Positions 12,001 to 24,772 of a stretch of DNA of 64,000 nucleotides are shown here, one piece after another. Position 1 is the stretch's first letter; every line of letters begins with the position of its first letter. Source of the DNA: Tetrahymena thermophila SB210 (lineage: Eukaryota; Ciliophora; Oligohymenophorea; Hymenostomatida; Tetrahymenidae). A program made the translations under genes and the position numbers. The notes beneath the pieces were generated by a model. The model was not told the DNA's origin and did no database searches. It saw only the letters and a program-made list of their open reading frames with translations. The stretch spans positions 124,001 through 188,000 of the forward strand of contig NW_002476425.1 of assembly GCF_000189635.1 (NCBI RefSeq), written 5' to 3'.

Positions 12001-14145
12001 ATTAATATCGTAAACAAATTCAAAGTTAAATATTTAAAAAACATAAATAATATTAATATTTATAAATTTAATGTACCTCAGAGCAATATGGAGAACCTAA
12101 TGAGATTAGAGCGAAAAAATAAAAAAAAATTTTTTATGAATAAAAATAAATTTAATGAATATTCATAAAAAAATAAATAATTACTTCTTCTAATTTACAG
12201 TTATATTTAATCTATTATATCATTTATTTTTTCAAAAATAATGAATATCAATTTATGGAAATTTAATTAATTATAAGTGGATAAAAAGAACAAATAAATT
12301 ATTATAATTATCAAATATGAATTTATAAATTTGCTTTTAGGAAGATATATCACTAAAGAATAAGTAACATTCATTATTTAATCTTAAAAATTCTATTTAT
12401 AACACATACAAGAGACGGGTAGTAATATGTTGAAAAAATTCTAATAATTGTTGCTCTAAAATTTTATAATTTTCAAAATTTTTGTAAAAATGAATTAGAA
12501 TTAATAGCATTCTTATTGCTTTTATTTTATAAAATAAAAATTTTTAATTTGTTTTACAAACAAATAAACAATCTAAATTATCACTTTAGAAATATTTATC
12601 AAATAAAGATAAAAATATTTAATTTATTTTAAAAGACAAAAATATAATCATATAACATTTTTATCTGAAATAAATAATGCAACAAGTCTTGCTAAAAGTT
12701 TTGTTTTTTTTAACACTTTGATTAGATTTTTAGGAAATTTAATATTGCAATCCCTTTATTTTAACAAAAAAATTAATATGATTAGTAAAAGAATAAAATA
12801 AAGTGTTAATTAATTTACATCATATAAATTTTTAAGAAAGCTAAGCTATTGAATTTAGAGATATATTTGACTAATTCTAAAGCTCCTTTATCAGTTATAT
12901 CATTAAGACTTATTATTTAAAATTATTATGCTGATTTTTATATGTATTAAATATACGTAAAGTCTATATCCAGATATTTCAGATTTTTGCATTTGAATAA
13001 TCCAAAACCTGCACCAGATATTCCTTCGTCATTAATTTAGTTATTACTTAATCATATTTTATTTTAAGAATATTTTAAATATTTATAAAGTATAATCCTA
13101 AATAATATAGATTAATAATATAAATTATTTTTAAATAGAATTTATATAAAAAAAATATAAAATAATTGAAAACAAAGAATTTATTAATTTTTTTTTAGGT
13201 TTTTTAAATTTAATGTTAATTTTTTTTATTTATCTAAGTAAATTTTAATAATAATTTAATTTACTAAGCATAAAGAGTTAAATTTGTCAAATTATTTAGA
13301 TATTAGAACTCATTGCAAATAGAGAATAAGCCTTCATTACCAATTTAATTAGATCTAAAATTATTTAAAATAGTTATTTAAAAAATATAGAAAATAAAAG
13401 AAACATAAAAAAGTAATTTACCCTAATTAAAGACATAATTATTCAATATATTTACATTCTATTATCAAATTTCCTAGCAATTAAATTCCATTAGCTGTAA
13501 TATTGTTATTTCTTTTTATTTTAAATTAGAAAGTGAAATAATTGTTAAAAGATTTCATAAATTTATTGAATTTTTTACTATAGATAAATTTCAAAGAATT
13601 TTAGACATTTAAGTGAAGGCAAGAATTTTAAAATGTCAGGTAAAGTTAAATCATCTATATTTTTATAACTATTTAAGATAAATAAATAAGTAAATAAGTA
13701 TTAAAAAACTAATTTTTAATGATGTTTACCAAAAATCAAGAAACAGTTCTTCAATGCTTTGGCATGTAGCTATGTAATTACTGAATTCTATTAGTTCAGG
13801 AACTTCTGGACTTAATATAAGGTATTGAAAAAATTTAAAAATAACCTTTTAATTTTAATTAAAAAGAATCTTCTAAATTTATGAGTAAATTAGAGAGGGA
13901 GGAGTTTGAAAACATTCAATTCTTCATTTGTTTTTAAATGAAGAAAATATTTTATTTTAAATATTTGTAAAATTTTCAATATAAATAAAAATATACCCAT
14001 GAATATTGTCTAAAAATAAATATTTCAAATTATTGCACTGAGCTATTTTTTTGAAGAATTAAGGAATTAGTTTAACTTATTGTTTGCTTAAATTATTAAA
14101 ATCGAAAATTAATTTATCAATTGTTGATAAATCAGTAGAAGCCAT
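10985..14145 (-). CDS. Leucine-rich-repeat family protein (3' end uncertain)
   Basis: The start is the ATG at 14145 (MASTDLSTIDKLIFDFNNL). About ten short minus-strand exons of 75-110 bases each encode roughly one ribonuclease-inhibitor-like LRR. Examples are INDEGISGAGFGLFKC near 13000, ITDKGALELVKYISKFNSL near 12870, and GASSLGLALANCTNLSDL near 11600. This matches the large Tetrahymena LRR family with the ALANCTNL signature. The four most 3' units (near 11030, 11390, 11580 and 11880) share exon and intron sequence, so they arose by tandem duplication. The 11030 unit is out of frame relative to its siblings and may be dead. I could not fix the stop codon. The LRR fold suggests protein-protein interaction; no specific partner is known. 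Confidence 0.68.
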
Positions 14146-15056
14146 AAACTTTTATTTTTTTAGATTTGAATAAATTTTAATATAAGACTTTTTGAATATT
14201 TGTTTACTTCTTTAAACTTAAGTGCTTACATTTCTTTATTTTTGATTTTACTTTTTTTTTTATAAATCAATCCAAAAAAAATTTCTTTTTAATTTAAAAT
14301 AAAAATAACAATTACATACTAATCATTTTCCAATATTTTAATTTATTCTTTAATTCTAATTAATTTAATTATTTGATCTATATAAAAATTCTTTATTTAA
14401 ACTCTTAACAATTTACTTCAGAAAAATAAATTATAAAATTCAATTCATTTAAAAATTCTATTAATAGTTAGTTGCTTCTTTGTTTCTTTCTTTGCATTTA
14501 TTTATATGGCTAAATATTAGATACAAAAATAATTCATTATTTTTAGAAGATTCGTAAACTAAAAAATAAATTAATTTTAAATTTAGAATTTTAGACAACA
14601 TTATAAGCTTAATGATGAGAATTAATAATTTTTAAAAAAATAAATATTATAAAAAAATAGGAGTTATAATTAAATTTATTAATTCTTTTATTTTTGTTTG
14701 TTTTTGGAAATTTAAAGCTTTTAATTATCTAAAAAATATTTTTGAATTGAGTTAAAATTACTGTGATAAATCAATATAATTTGAAATTAAAGATATGTTT
14801 TATTTATATTTTTTTAATTTGGATTTTCATACATATTTGCAACAAAAATTTCTTTAGAGATTCTTTAATAAATCTAAATAAGTTCCTTATTTCTGTATTA
14901 CAATGCAAAATTTTAGGTTTTTAGAAATCATCAGAAATATTTCTTAATAGATTTTAAGAAAAATGTTAGAAAAAGTATAAATTTACAAATTTCAATTATT
15001 TTTTCAAATTAAAATAATAAATTAAAAATTTATAAAACTAAGTTTTTTTTTTTTAA

Positions 15057-15760
15057 ATGTTCATTCTTGGTTATTGGGAGAGTAGAGGAATAGCTCAAGC
15101 AATTCGTTTGTTGTTGGAATATTTAGAGGTTGAATATACAGAAAAACAATATTATGAAACTGAATAATGGTTCGAAAAAGATAAGAAAGAGCTAAATACT
15201 AATTTTCCTAACTTACCTTATCTGATTGATGGAGAAGTAGTAGTGACAGAATCAATAGTTATCCCAATTTATTTGATAAAAAAGTTAAAGAGATATGAGT
15301 TACTTGGACAAAATTCTGATGGATCCTTTAACTAGAACGAAATCATCTTTTTACAACTTTTAACTATTATGAAAGATTTAAGATATGACATATACATATC
15401 TACCAAAGTACCTTCATTTAGAGAGGAAAAGCATAAACTTTACAACGAAAAGTATTTTGTTACACTTTAGGTAAATAAATAAATAAATATTTTAATATTT
15501 TCATCAAATCTAATTAATTAATAATTAATATTTAAAGAAACTAATTAGGTAGTTAGATAAAAAACAATATTTACTAAATAACTTTACTTATGCAGATATC
15601 ATGTTTTATGATCTGTTAAGATATATTGAGTTCATTTATCCAGAAAAATCAATTTTACCAGAGTACAAAGAAAGAATAGAAAATATCCCATAAATAAAAA
15701 AGTATTTAGACACAAAAGAAAACAAGATTTTTATTTTGGAAAGAATGAAAGATTTGTTTT
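15057..15760 (+). CDS. Glutathione S-transferase, mu-like (truncated by assembly gap)
   Basis: Exon 1 (15057-15470) encodes an N-terminal thioredoxin-fold GST domain: GYWESRGIAQAIRLLLEY, then FPNLPYLIDGEVVVTESI. The catalytic-type Tyr of GYW and the ES/TES glutathione-binding turn are in place. Intron 15471-15552 begins GTAAATAAAT and ends GGTAG. Exon 2 (15553 on) gives the helical C-terminal domain (NFTYADIMFYDLLRYIEFI) and runs into an N-gap. The enzyme conjugates glutathione to electrophiles in detoxification. About 200 of the usual ~215-220 residues are visible, so only the tail is missing. Confidence 0.85.
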
Positions 15761-15860
15761 NNNNNNNNNNNNNNNNNNNNNNNNNNNNNNNNNNNNNNNN
15801 NNNNNNNNNNNNNNNNNNNNNNNNNNNNNNNNNNNNNNNNNNNNNNNNNNNNNNNNNNNN
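15761..15860. other. Assembly gap of 100 N
   Basis: Exactly 100 N characters, a conventional placeholder for a gap of unknown size. It removes the 3' end of the GST gene. Confidence 0.99.
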
Positions 15861-16818
15861 TACATCTGAAAATTAATTTTAAAACACATATATTTTTGAA
15901 TTAACTTTAATGTCTAATATTAATTTGTATCTTTTTTCGTGTTTAATTTGTTGTTTTTTGTTTTTCAACTATAAATTTAATTTATTGTTTTATTAAAAAA
16001 TTGCTAAAATTTATTTGATTATTTTATTTTAAAATTCATTCATAAAATATATTTTTAAGGAAAGGAGTAAGGGGTTGGAAGAGGAGGAGTGTAGGATAAA
16101 AATTAAAAGTTTAATTTTTTATTTTTTAAGAATTCTAAAGAAAATGAATAATAATAATAAAAATACACCCTATTATAATATTTAAGTAAAAATAATTTTT
16201 TTTTAATAAGAGTTTACTTGCTATTTGTTAGTTTATGTATGAATGTGTTTGGTAAAATAATTATTTATCTTAAATTAAAGAACTTCTAGTTTTTAAAATT
16301 ATTCTAATATTTAAACTTATAAATTAACATCATTTATTGAAAAAAGTTTGCATAAATTTAATAATTTGAATAAAATTAATAAATTTAATTTATTTATTGA
16401 ATTTTGTTTTTAAAAATTAAAAAAAATTATGTTAATAATTTAAAAAAAGAATTGAACGATAATTTATTAGAATTATAGGATAGATATGAATAAATGAAAA
16501 TATGATTTTATTTTATTTGATTTGAGCTACTATGGATTAGATCTAATTAAATAAAAAGCATTTTTGATAGTATTTTGTTTGGAACAGATAAATGATTAAG
16601 TAACACGTATAGAATGAAAGAAAAGAGATAGAATGAATTGCTTATCAAAAAGAATTTTTTAGATGCCAATATTGATTATTTCTTTTAAATAATTTATTTT
16701 TTGCTTAGAAAATCATTAATTTTAATTAATTAATTTATTAATTGAATAGCAAAGAAAGGATCAAAGAAAATAGCAAATAGAATTTCATAATATAAAAAGG
16801 AATAATTTATCTATTCGA
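15861..16818. other. Intergenic, AT-rich
   Basis: No coding signal was seen. It lies between the gap and the HRD1-like start and should contain the latter's promoter. Confidence 0.5.
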
Positions 16819-19771
16819 ATGTCTGTTTTAACATTTAAGCATTACAGCTTTTTGAGTATCCTGCTAGCAGGAGGAGCTATAATAAATTCTTATACTATTC
16901 ATGAGCAATTCTATCCTACAATTATTTATCTGACAAATCAGAAATCTAATAAATTAATCATGCTCAATTTTTTTTTTATGTTGGGCTTAGCTTTTTTTAA
17001 GATGATAATGTCAGTATTCTTTGGAGAAATCAGAGAGATAGAAAAACTTGTAAATAATTATTCATTTATCAATTAAAAAAGCAATAAAACATTTTATTTA
17101 GATTCATATATATTGATTTACTTTTGATAAATAAGAGTATTTTAGATAGTTTAAAGAGAAAGATATTTGATATTGTATTCATCATATTGATTTACAAGGA
17201 AGATAACTTCGATTCCTCATTTTACTCATGGCTTATTGTTTTAGGATTTATATGGGTGATCCATTAAGCAGCAATTAAAAGATCAGAATATGTAAAGAAA
17301 AATATTTAAATTATATTTAAGATACTAATAATCTTATTAATTAATTTTAAATATTTGAAAAATAACATTGTTTTTTTGAAAATAGCTTATAGCTGAGAGC
17401 ATAACAGATGTAAAGATGCACATGAAGTTAACAGTAATTTATATAGCACTGATTTGTTTGGACTCTTGTGTTCTTAGATATATGATAAAAGCATTCACAA
17501 ATACTTCTGTAGATTCTTATTTAATTTTGTTTTTCTTAGAATATTTACTGATAAGCTTGAATATCATATTTCCTGCAATTAAATACTTTACAATAGCTTT
17601 TGAGATGTTTACATACTCTCATTTCTAAAATAAAAATAACTTCTTCATGGTATTAGAATTCGTTTTAACAGTTTGCAAATTGTGTATCTAGCTTTATATG
17701 AGAATTAAATACATGCTTTTATTCCCTTTTATAGTCGACTTGATTGAAAACCTTATCCAGCTTTACAATACAATAGTTAAATTCTTCTCATCAGTTAAGT
17801 TATTAAGGCTCTTAAACAAGTAAAATTGAATTTAATTTTAAACAAAACTAAAAAATGATGCTATTTAAAATTTGATTAAGCAATTGCTTCTCAGATTGTT
17901 TAATCTTAAAAGTCTTTTGAATAATTTCAATCTTTTTTGTAAAAAACTTTATTTTGAATTGAAAAGAGAGTCCAATCTTGATGAAAAATTAGATAAATTT
18001 TATACTTTATTTGTATTTTCAATGAAAGAAAATATTATTAATTAATTATTTGGAATTTAAAAGATTACCTGATGTTAACTTGGAGGAAATAGAAGAAATA
18101 GATAACACCTGCTTGATCTGCTTATCAGAAATTAAGCATGGAAAAAAGATTGGATGTGGTCACTTTTTCCACAAAAACTGTTTAAAAGAGTTAATTTAAG
18201 GAAAGTCAAATCAACTTTGTCCTAAATGCAGAAGCCCCATCAATATTGAGCAAGCCATTAAAGATCATCAAAATGAATCAAAAAATTAAAAAAAGAAAAA
18301 TTCTGAAGCTATTTTCAAAATAAATTTTATTAAGAGCTAGAAAGATTCAGGAGAATAAAAAGACAGTAAAAATTAAGAATAATAAACTGAGTCTAAGAGA
18401 TTTAAGTTTATAGAAAATGCAACCATCTAAGAAAAAATTATTTTCACTCTAGGTAATTAATGTTTATTTAAAAAAATGTCTTTTATTTTTACTACGTAAA
18501 TTTGGTAGATAAAACCCAATTTCTTACTCCTAGTAGTAAATTTTAATATAAAATTTTTCTAATTTTAAAAAATCTAAAATAAATGAAATAAGTTTAAAAT
18601 AGATTGAATAAATATTTTTAGCAAATCAATAACTTAAATAAACAATAAAAATATTTTTTAGAGAATCTATTTAATATATAAAATAAAATAGAAAGATAAT
18701 TCATCCTAAAAATATTCATTCAATAAATTTCAAGAATTTTTTTATTTAAGTAAACAAATTTACTTGATTTGATAATTAAATTAATTTAGGATGATATTAA
18801 TAATTTTATAAAATACTACATATTGATGAATTTAAACATTTTATTTACAAGTCATATCTTAAATTAATATCTATCTGCTTTTTATTTAAATAAAATAATA
18901 TTCAAAGTTTATATTTATTTTTAATTTATTGATTGATTTATTTATTTATTTTTATAAAAAAGATGATCTTATTAATAACATTGGTAATATGATTAAATCT
19001 TAAATCAACGAACCTAAGATCATTTAGAGAGTTAAAGGCTTAATTTAAGATATCTTAAAACTTGAAGAATTGATTTAAACAAATGAATAAAAGAAATTAA
19101 AAGTAGAACTTAATCTGGAAAATATTTTTGATTTTAGTTAATTGCTTGCTAGCACAAACACTTCTTTGAAAAAATGTAATTTTTTATTTTTATTTTTCAG
19201 TATGCTAAAATTATTTTTATATTTAAAAGGTGGTGCTATTTCTTATGGACTGCCGAAAATAGCTAGCTACAACCGTACTTTTGCTGATGAGTGTCTGAGA
19301 AAAAAGATTGAATTGATGAATTTATTGCTTTTGAACTGCTAAAGAGATATGTTACTATAAACAATGTTCTTTGGGATTACTAAGAATTTGACTAACCTAA
19401 AACAAGACGAAAGTGAAAATTATTAATAAGAACAAAAAGGTTCTCATTAGACTAATGATGGTTTATTTAAGACTTAAAGTTTGAACAATAATAATAATTC
19501 TTCGCTTGCTGGTGAAACAAAAAAAATTACAAAAGATATTAGTTAGTTAAGTAAAAATACATCAGTTATCGTTGATGAAACATCCATTTTTTAGAAAAAT
19601 AATTCGAAGATAGATCCTCAAGAAGAAGAAAGAGAGAGGAGATTAGCTTGGATAGAAAAATTGTAATCTCAAGTATCTTAATCAAACGAATAGTAATAAA
19701 ATTAGTAATAAGAATAATAATAGCAATAAAACTAAAATGAAAATTAATAAGATGCTCTAGCCTCTAACTGA
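16819..19771 (+). CDS. HRD1: HRD1/synoviolin-type RING-H2 E3 ubiquitin ligase
   Basis: The N-terminal membrane domain matches HRD1: EQFYPTIIYLTNQKSNKLIM, MSVFFGEIREIEKL, then DSLKRKIFDIVFIILIYKED and a series of hydrophobic helices to about 17815. A cytosolic RING-H2 follows near 18100-18240: TCLICLSEIKHGKKIGCGHF, FHKNCL and CPKCRSPI, with all eight zinc ligands present. Introns are inferred at about 17049-17134 (joining EKL to SILDSL), at about 17290-17390, after LLNKQ near 17820, and at 18452-18960 (joining ITL to DDLINNIGN). The tail is Gln/Asn-rich and ends at TGA 19769-19771. HRD1 works in ER-associated degradation, ubiquitinating misfolded proteins at the ER membrane. Confidence 0.87.
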
Positions 19772-20274
19772 TATAACAAAAATAAAATAAATTATATTAT
19801 ATCTTTAATTAATTTAAGGAATCTTTTTAAATTTAAATAAAGTTTAATTTAATAAATATTTTATTGATAGTAAGTATCTCTATTAAATTAAACATTTTAA
19901 AATTAGTTAATATAGACTAAAATATTCTCACATTTAATCTTATATTTTTACATAAGCTTATCTAATTTTACAACCTTTTCATAGTTTTTAGATTCTTGAA
20001 ATTATCAAACAATTAAAAAAATAATTATGATTATTTTTCTTTTAGATTAGAAAAATGAAAAAATTATATTCAAAATTAAAAATTATATTTAAAAAAACAT
20101 GCATTCAATTAAAATGGATTACTACTTTTCCTCATATATATAGTAAGGCTCAATTATATTAGCCCAAAATTATTTAACATATTTTATTTTTAAGAAAAAT
20201 TTATTTTTTAATTTTTTCAAAAAAGCAATATTTAATGTTATAAATTAACTATTTATATACTATAAACACACTTA
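19772..20274. other. Convergent intergenic spacer
   Basis: About 500 bases between the ends of two convergent genes. It should hold both 3' untranslated regions. Nothing else was seen. Confidence 0.55.
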
Positions 20275-22676
20275 TCAAAATACCCAATCTCTTTTATTAG
20301 ATTCTCGAAGGTAGTTTTCTAGATCATCTCTTTTATTTAAATCAAAAGTGTCATCCCAGCCACTAAAGTTAATATTCTTTTCTACATCTTCTTACATTTT
20401 AAAAACTAGCTAGGGAGATTGAGTTGAACTCTTTTTAATAGAAGTGGTTCTTTGCAATTAATCATTGTTTTTTAAGCTGTAAGTTTTTCTGATATTTTTC
20501 ATTTGTTGGGATTTAATTTCATTATGATTTTTATTAACAATTGGATTCTTGATAAAATTTATGTATTTTGAGTAAAGAAAAGTATTAAGGTCAAATCCCT
20601 TATCTTCTCTGTTTTCATTAGCAATAATTTTATTTTTTAAAATTTAGATGCTTTGAGGATCATATTATTCTAGCAAAGCTTGATAGTATTTGTTATTTAT
20701 TACTTTATTTTAATTTTATTCTTATTACTATAATTCCTGCAAGTTTTGATTTTCAACAAACTAGCAGTTCTATATTGAAAAAGCTCTTCTCTTTTTGTTT
20801 AATTTAAATTCGTTGTACTTGGTCACATTTATTGATTAAATGGGCTAGTATTAAAATGTACTTACTATTTTTGGTTAGCTGTTCTAGCTTATTAAATTAG
20901 AGATGATTCCGTTTCTGCTGCTTTAATTGTTTTAACTTTAATTTTATTCTCTCATATGTTGTAAAAATTGCTATATCATTTTATTTTACTTTAATTTATC
21001 TGTCTCTTCTTTCTAATTAGGCACTAACTTTAGTAAGTCAATTGATTTAGTTGGTTTTTCTTGAGAATTTGATCTTTTTTTCTTGAAAATTTATTATTTT
21101 TAATGAAAATTGTTATTTGGAAATTAAATTTCTTTTAAATATAACGTATTTTCATGTAAATTTGATTGTGATAGGCGTGCTTCATTATGATTTAGATTTT
21201 AATTTTAATTTTAAGCACTAATTTATTATTTATATTCTAAATGCTAATTTCTTTCCTTTCTATTACTAGCTTCTTAAGAACTAACTATTTCATTTAATCA
21301 AAAATAAATTGGATTACAATTTTAAATATTTATTTACTTTCGTTGTTTAGTCTGCTAGTTTTGGAGTAAAATCGAGATGAATGTTGGCTATTGCTTCTTA
21401 GTCTTATAAGTGGCATTTTTTTACTTAAACTTAGGTCCTTTTTATTAAGATTTTACTATGAAATTTGTTCTTGAGAGTTTTAACTATTTTGTTTGCTTAA
21501 ATTTGGTTCAATTATTTCATTTTTGTTAAATATCCTTTGCTCGACTTTATTTTTATGGAGCAAAATATTGTTGAATCCTAAAAATATTTGATTGCACTTT
21601 TCCTGCTTTTTTTTGTTTAACAAATCTTATAAACTGCTTTTTTGGCTATTTATCATAGATTTGCTTAGAGGATTTTAATGTGAAGAACGATTAAACTACC
21701 TTGAATTACGGATGATAGAATTACTTATATTATCATTCATATTTTAATTATAATGTTAGCTTAAAAAACTAGAATCAAAAATCTTGTTATCGACTCCTGT
21801 TTAACTGATTTCGCACTAGGAAAGACTGTGTTTGAGACTTTCAAAGTTACTGTTGAGTCTCTTAAAATGAGATTCACAATCTTATGGGGATGGTAGCCTT
21901 GAATTAGTATTGAGGATGTCAACTAAAGACCTTCTTATGATATGCATTCTACTATTCTTTCTCAAAAAGGCATTGTGTGGCTAAACAGAGGTATTCGGAT
22001 TAAAATTTGCATTGTTTTATATTAATTCTAAATTAATTTAATTATTTTTGATTGGTTTGTATTGAGATATCTCGTTTTATTCTTAAATTTATTTTGATTA
22101 TTAAAATAAATTCTATTAAAAATTATGTTCTTTGTAATGTTCTGAATCGAAATTTTGAGTTACGAAATTATATCTGTTGTCTTCGCCTTTGTAGTTTACG
22201 CTAGGCTGGCTAATGTAGTTTATAGTGATTCCATCATTCTATGTTAAATGATTTTAATTTTTGTTTTTGTTGATTTGTTTCATCTGATATTACTGAAATT
22301 GTCTGTCACTAAATGCGACATCTTACTAACTTGGCTGTGATTTATATTTGTTGAAATATACTTAATGGTTTCCTTCGTTCAAACTATCAAACGCATCTTA
22401 ACTTTAAAAATTCTCATAAATATAATCAGTTTAATTGTATTTTTTTAGCTCTTCATTTTCTTTATGTATCAAATCAAAATCAAGGTTGGCTTTTGTGTAT
22501 TTAAGCTATTTATACTATTTTAGTTTACTTTATTGTAATTGTTATTAAATATGAGGAATTGGCTTTTCAGAACTTAAAATTGTTTTAATGATTTCTTTTG
22601 TGGTGAGCTGTTGCAGGTTTATGCAGTCATCATTTTATTGAAGAACCTTTTTGTTTAATTTAAGTTGTTCTGCCAT
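20275..22676 (-). CDS. N/Q/S-rich hypothetical protein
   Basis: The frame runs from ATG 22676 (MAEQLKLNKKVLQQNDD) to TGA 20275, read as ciliate code with few or no introns apart from a likely one near 22020-22130. The sequence is dominated by Asn, Gln, Ser, Lys and His. Short charged, possibly coiled-coil stretches occur, such as ATYERIKLKLKQL-like helices near 20900-21050. The C-terminus is better conserved-looking (FSGWDDTFDLNKRDDLENYL). No domain is recognised. Clean codon structure over 2.4 kb and a convergent neighbour support a real gene. Confidence 0.7.
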
Positions 22677-23123
22677 TATTTAAAGTTTAGAAAATTGGTC
22701 TAAAATACTCCCAAAACTCTTTGATAAACAATTAGAGTTACACAACAATCAAATAATTAAGTGAGTAAAGAAATTAATACAATTTAATTATTCAAACCTA
22801 ATCTATTAAAGCCTGTATATAATAACAAAAATATTAAGTCAATCCTATTTGTTTACATGCAAATAATTAATATTCACCACTTTTTTAATTTTTGGAAGCA
22901 TTATCACCACAATATTTTTTAATTAAATTAATATATTAATTTTTTTTTCTATCCATTTAAATTTTTTTATGCGAAATATTTATCTTTGTATTTTCTCTTC
23001 ATTAAAATAAATAAATAATTAAATACTATTTCCATAATTAATTATTATCTTAGTACTTTTCATTAATTCAATTAAAAAATCTTTCTTTTCATTTTTTTTA
23101 GTTATTTTTGTTAAAAAAAATAT
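22677..23123. other. Intergenic, AT-rich
   Basis: Upstream of the N/Q/S-rich gene and downstream of tRNA copy 1. The T-run needed to end tRNA transcription lies at its right edge (A-run at 23113-23120 on the plus strand). Confidence 0.55.
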
Positions 23124-23195
23124 CGAGATGAGCAGGACTCGAACCTGCAACCTTCTGATCCGTAGTCAGATGCTCTACCATTGAGCCATCACCCC
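23124..23195 (-). tRNA. tRNA-Arg(ACG), copy 1
   Basis: A 72-base cloverleaf: 7-bp acceptor stem (GGGGTGA with TCATCTC), D stem GCTC/GAGC, anticodon loop CTACGGA (anticodon ACG), T stem GCAGG/CCTGC with loop TTCGAGT, discriminator G. No intron and no encoded CCA. A T-run follows on the minus strand as a pol III terminator. Confidence 0.96.
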
Positions 23196-23403
23196 GAGCA
23201 CATGAGATTTTCTTAATTTTACAACAATTATTAAGCAAAATGTCATATCTTAAATAAATAAATTTAATTTAATTTAAAAGAAATTTCAAAATTAAACCAA
23301 AATACCAATTAATATCTGAAATATTTAGCTTTTTAAGGATTTTAATTAAATTAATAGAAAAATTAAATATATTAAATAAAAAGCAATTTTTAAGTAAAAA
23401 TTA

Positions 23404-23475
23404 CGAGATGAGCAGGACTCGAACCTGCAACCTTCTGATCCGTAGTCAGATGCTCTACCATTGAGCCATCACCCC
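23404..23475 (-). tRNA. tRNA-Arg(ACG), copy 2
   Basis: Identical to copy 1 over the 72 bases. Only flanking sequence differs. Confidence 0.96.
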
Positions 23476-23722
23476 AAATACATTAATATTAGTTCGAAAA
23501 GTGAAATTATTTGAAATGAACAGATGGCAATTCATTTAATTTTCTTCTAGCTTACCATTTTTTAAAAAAAATCAATCAATTTTTTAATAATCAAAGCATG
23601 CTCTTTAAAATTTAGTTAAAGTATTATGATGAAATTATTTGTATTTATTTTGCTTGTAAATTTAATTACTATTCAAATGCTTTTTAAGAAATTAAAAAAT
23701 TTACTTTGTAAAAAAAAAATTA

Positions 23723-23794
23723 CGAGATGAGCAGGACTCGAACCTGCAACCTTCTGATCCGTAGTCAGATGCTCTACCATTGAGCCATCACCCC
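23723..23794 (-). tRNA. tRNA-Arg(ACG), copy 3
   Basis: Identical to copy 1. It is followed by a T-run (A-run 23710-23719 on the plus strand). Confidence 0.96.
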
Positions 23795-23863
23795 GAATAT
23801 AGTAATTTAGTGCTTATTTTTTAGATGTTTTTAAAGTAGGAAAGAGGAAATGGAAAAAATTCA

Positions 23864-23935
23864 CGAGATGAGCAGGACTCGAACCTGCAACCTTCTGATC
23901 CGTAGTCAGATGCTCTACCATTGAGCCATCACCCC
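23864..23935 (-). tRNA. tRNA-Arg(ACG), copy 4
   Basis: Identical to copy 1. It has the shortest spacer of the array, 69 bases from copy 3. Confidence 0.96.
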
Positions 23936-24013
23936 AGGTTGAAATTTTATTATTATTTTCTATTAAGTTGAGTAAACCATTCAAAAGAAACTAAATTTAT
24001 TTTTAAAAAATAT

Positions 24014-24085
24014 CGAGGTGAGCAGGACTCGAACCTGCAACCTTCTGATCCGTAGTCAGAAGCTCTACCATTGAGCCATCACCCC
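24014..24085 (-). tRNA. tRNA-Arg(ACG), copy 5 (variant)
   Basis: Same anticodon. It differs at base 26 (T for A) and base 69 (C for T), the latter turning a G-U acceptor pair into G-C. Confidence 0.95.
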
Positions 24086-24262
24086 GAATTCAATAATATT
24101 AAGAAGCAGTTTTTCGCCACATTCTTTAAAATCACAAAAAGCATAAGCATTAAAAGTAAAAGTTTAAAGTGGCGTTTTCATACAAAATAAATGCAAGAAA
24201 ATTACAAATTAAAATGTAAAGCTCGCAATTTTTGTAATTTTGGATTTTAAGATAAAAAATAT

Positions 24263-24334
24263 CGAGGTGAGCAGGACTCGAACCTGCAACCTTCTGATCC
24301 GTAGTCAGAAGCTCTACCATTGAGCCATCACCCC
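24263..24334 (-). tRNA. tRNA-Arg(ACG), copy 6 (variant)
   Basis: Identical to variant copy 5 in the gene. Its upstream spacer resembles those upstream of copies 5 and 7. Confidence 0.95.
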
Positions 24335-24517
24335 AAATTCAACAATTATAAGATCCAAATTTTCACCACATTCTTTAAAAGTTTAAGTAATAATATCATT
24401 TCAAATATAATAAAAATATAAGGTGTATTTAGATAATAAAAGAAATTAAATTGCTTTTCTATATTCTTATAAAAAAATAATATAATTTGTTTTTTTGATT
24501 TTTAGTTAAAAAAATTA

Positions 24518-24589
24518 CGAGATGAGCAGGACTCGAACCTGCAACCTTCTGATCCGTAGTCAGATGCTCTACCATTGAGCCATCACCCC
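24518..24589 (-). tRNA. tRNA-Arg(ACG), copy 7
   Basis: Identical to copy 1. It sits in a duplicated block with copy 8. Confidence 0.96.
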
Positions 24590-24772
24590 AAATTCAATAA
24601 TTATAAGATCCAAATTTTCACCACATTCTTTAAGAGTTTAAGTAATAATATCATTTCAAATACAATAAAAATATAAGGTGCATTTAGACAAATTAAGAAA
24701 TTAAATTGCTTTTCTATATTTTTATAAAAAAATAACATAATTAGTTTTTTTGATTTTTAGTTAAAAAAATTA

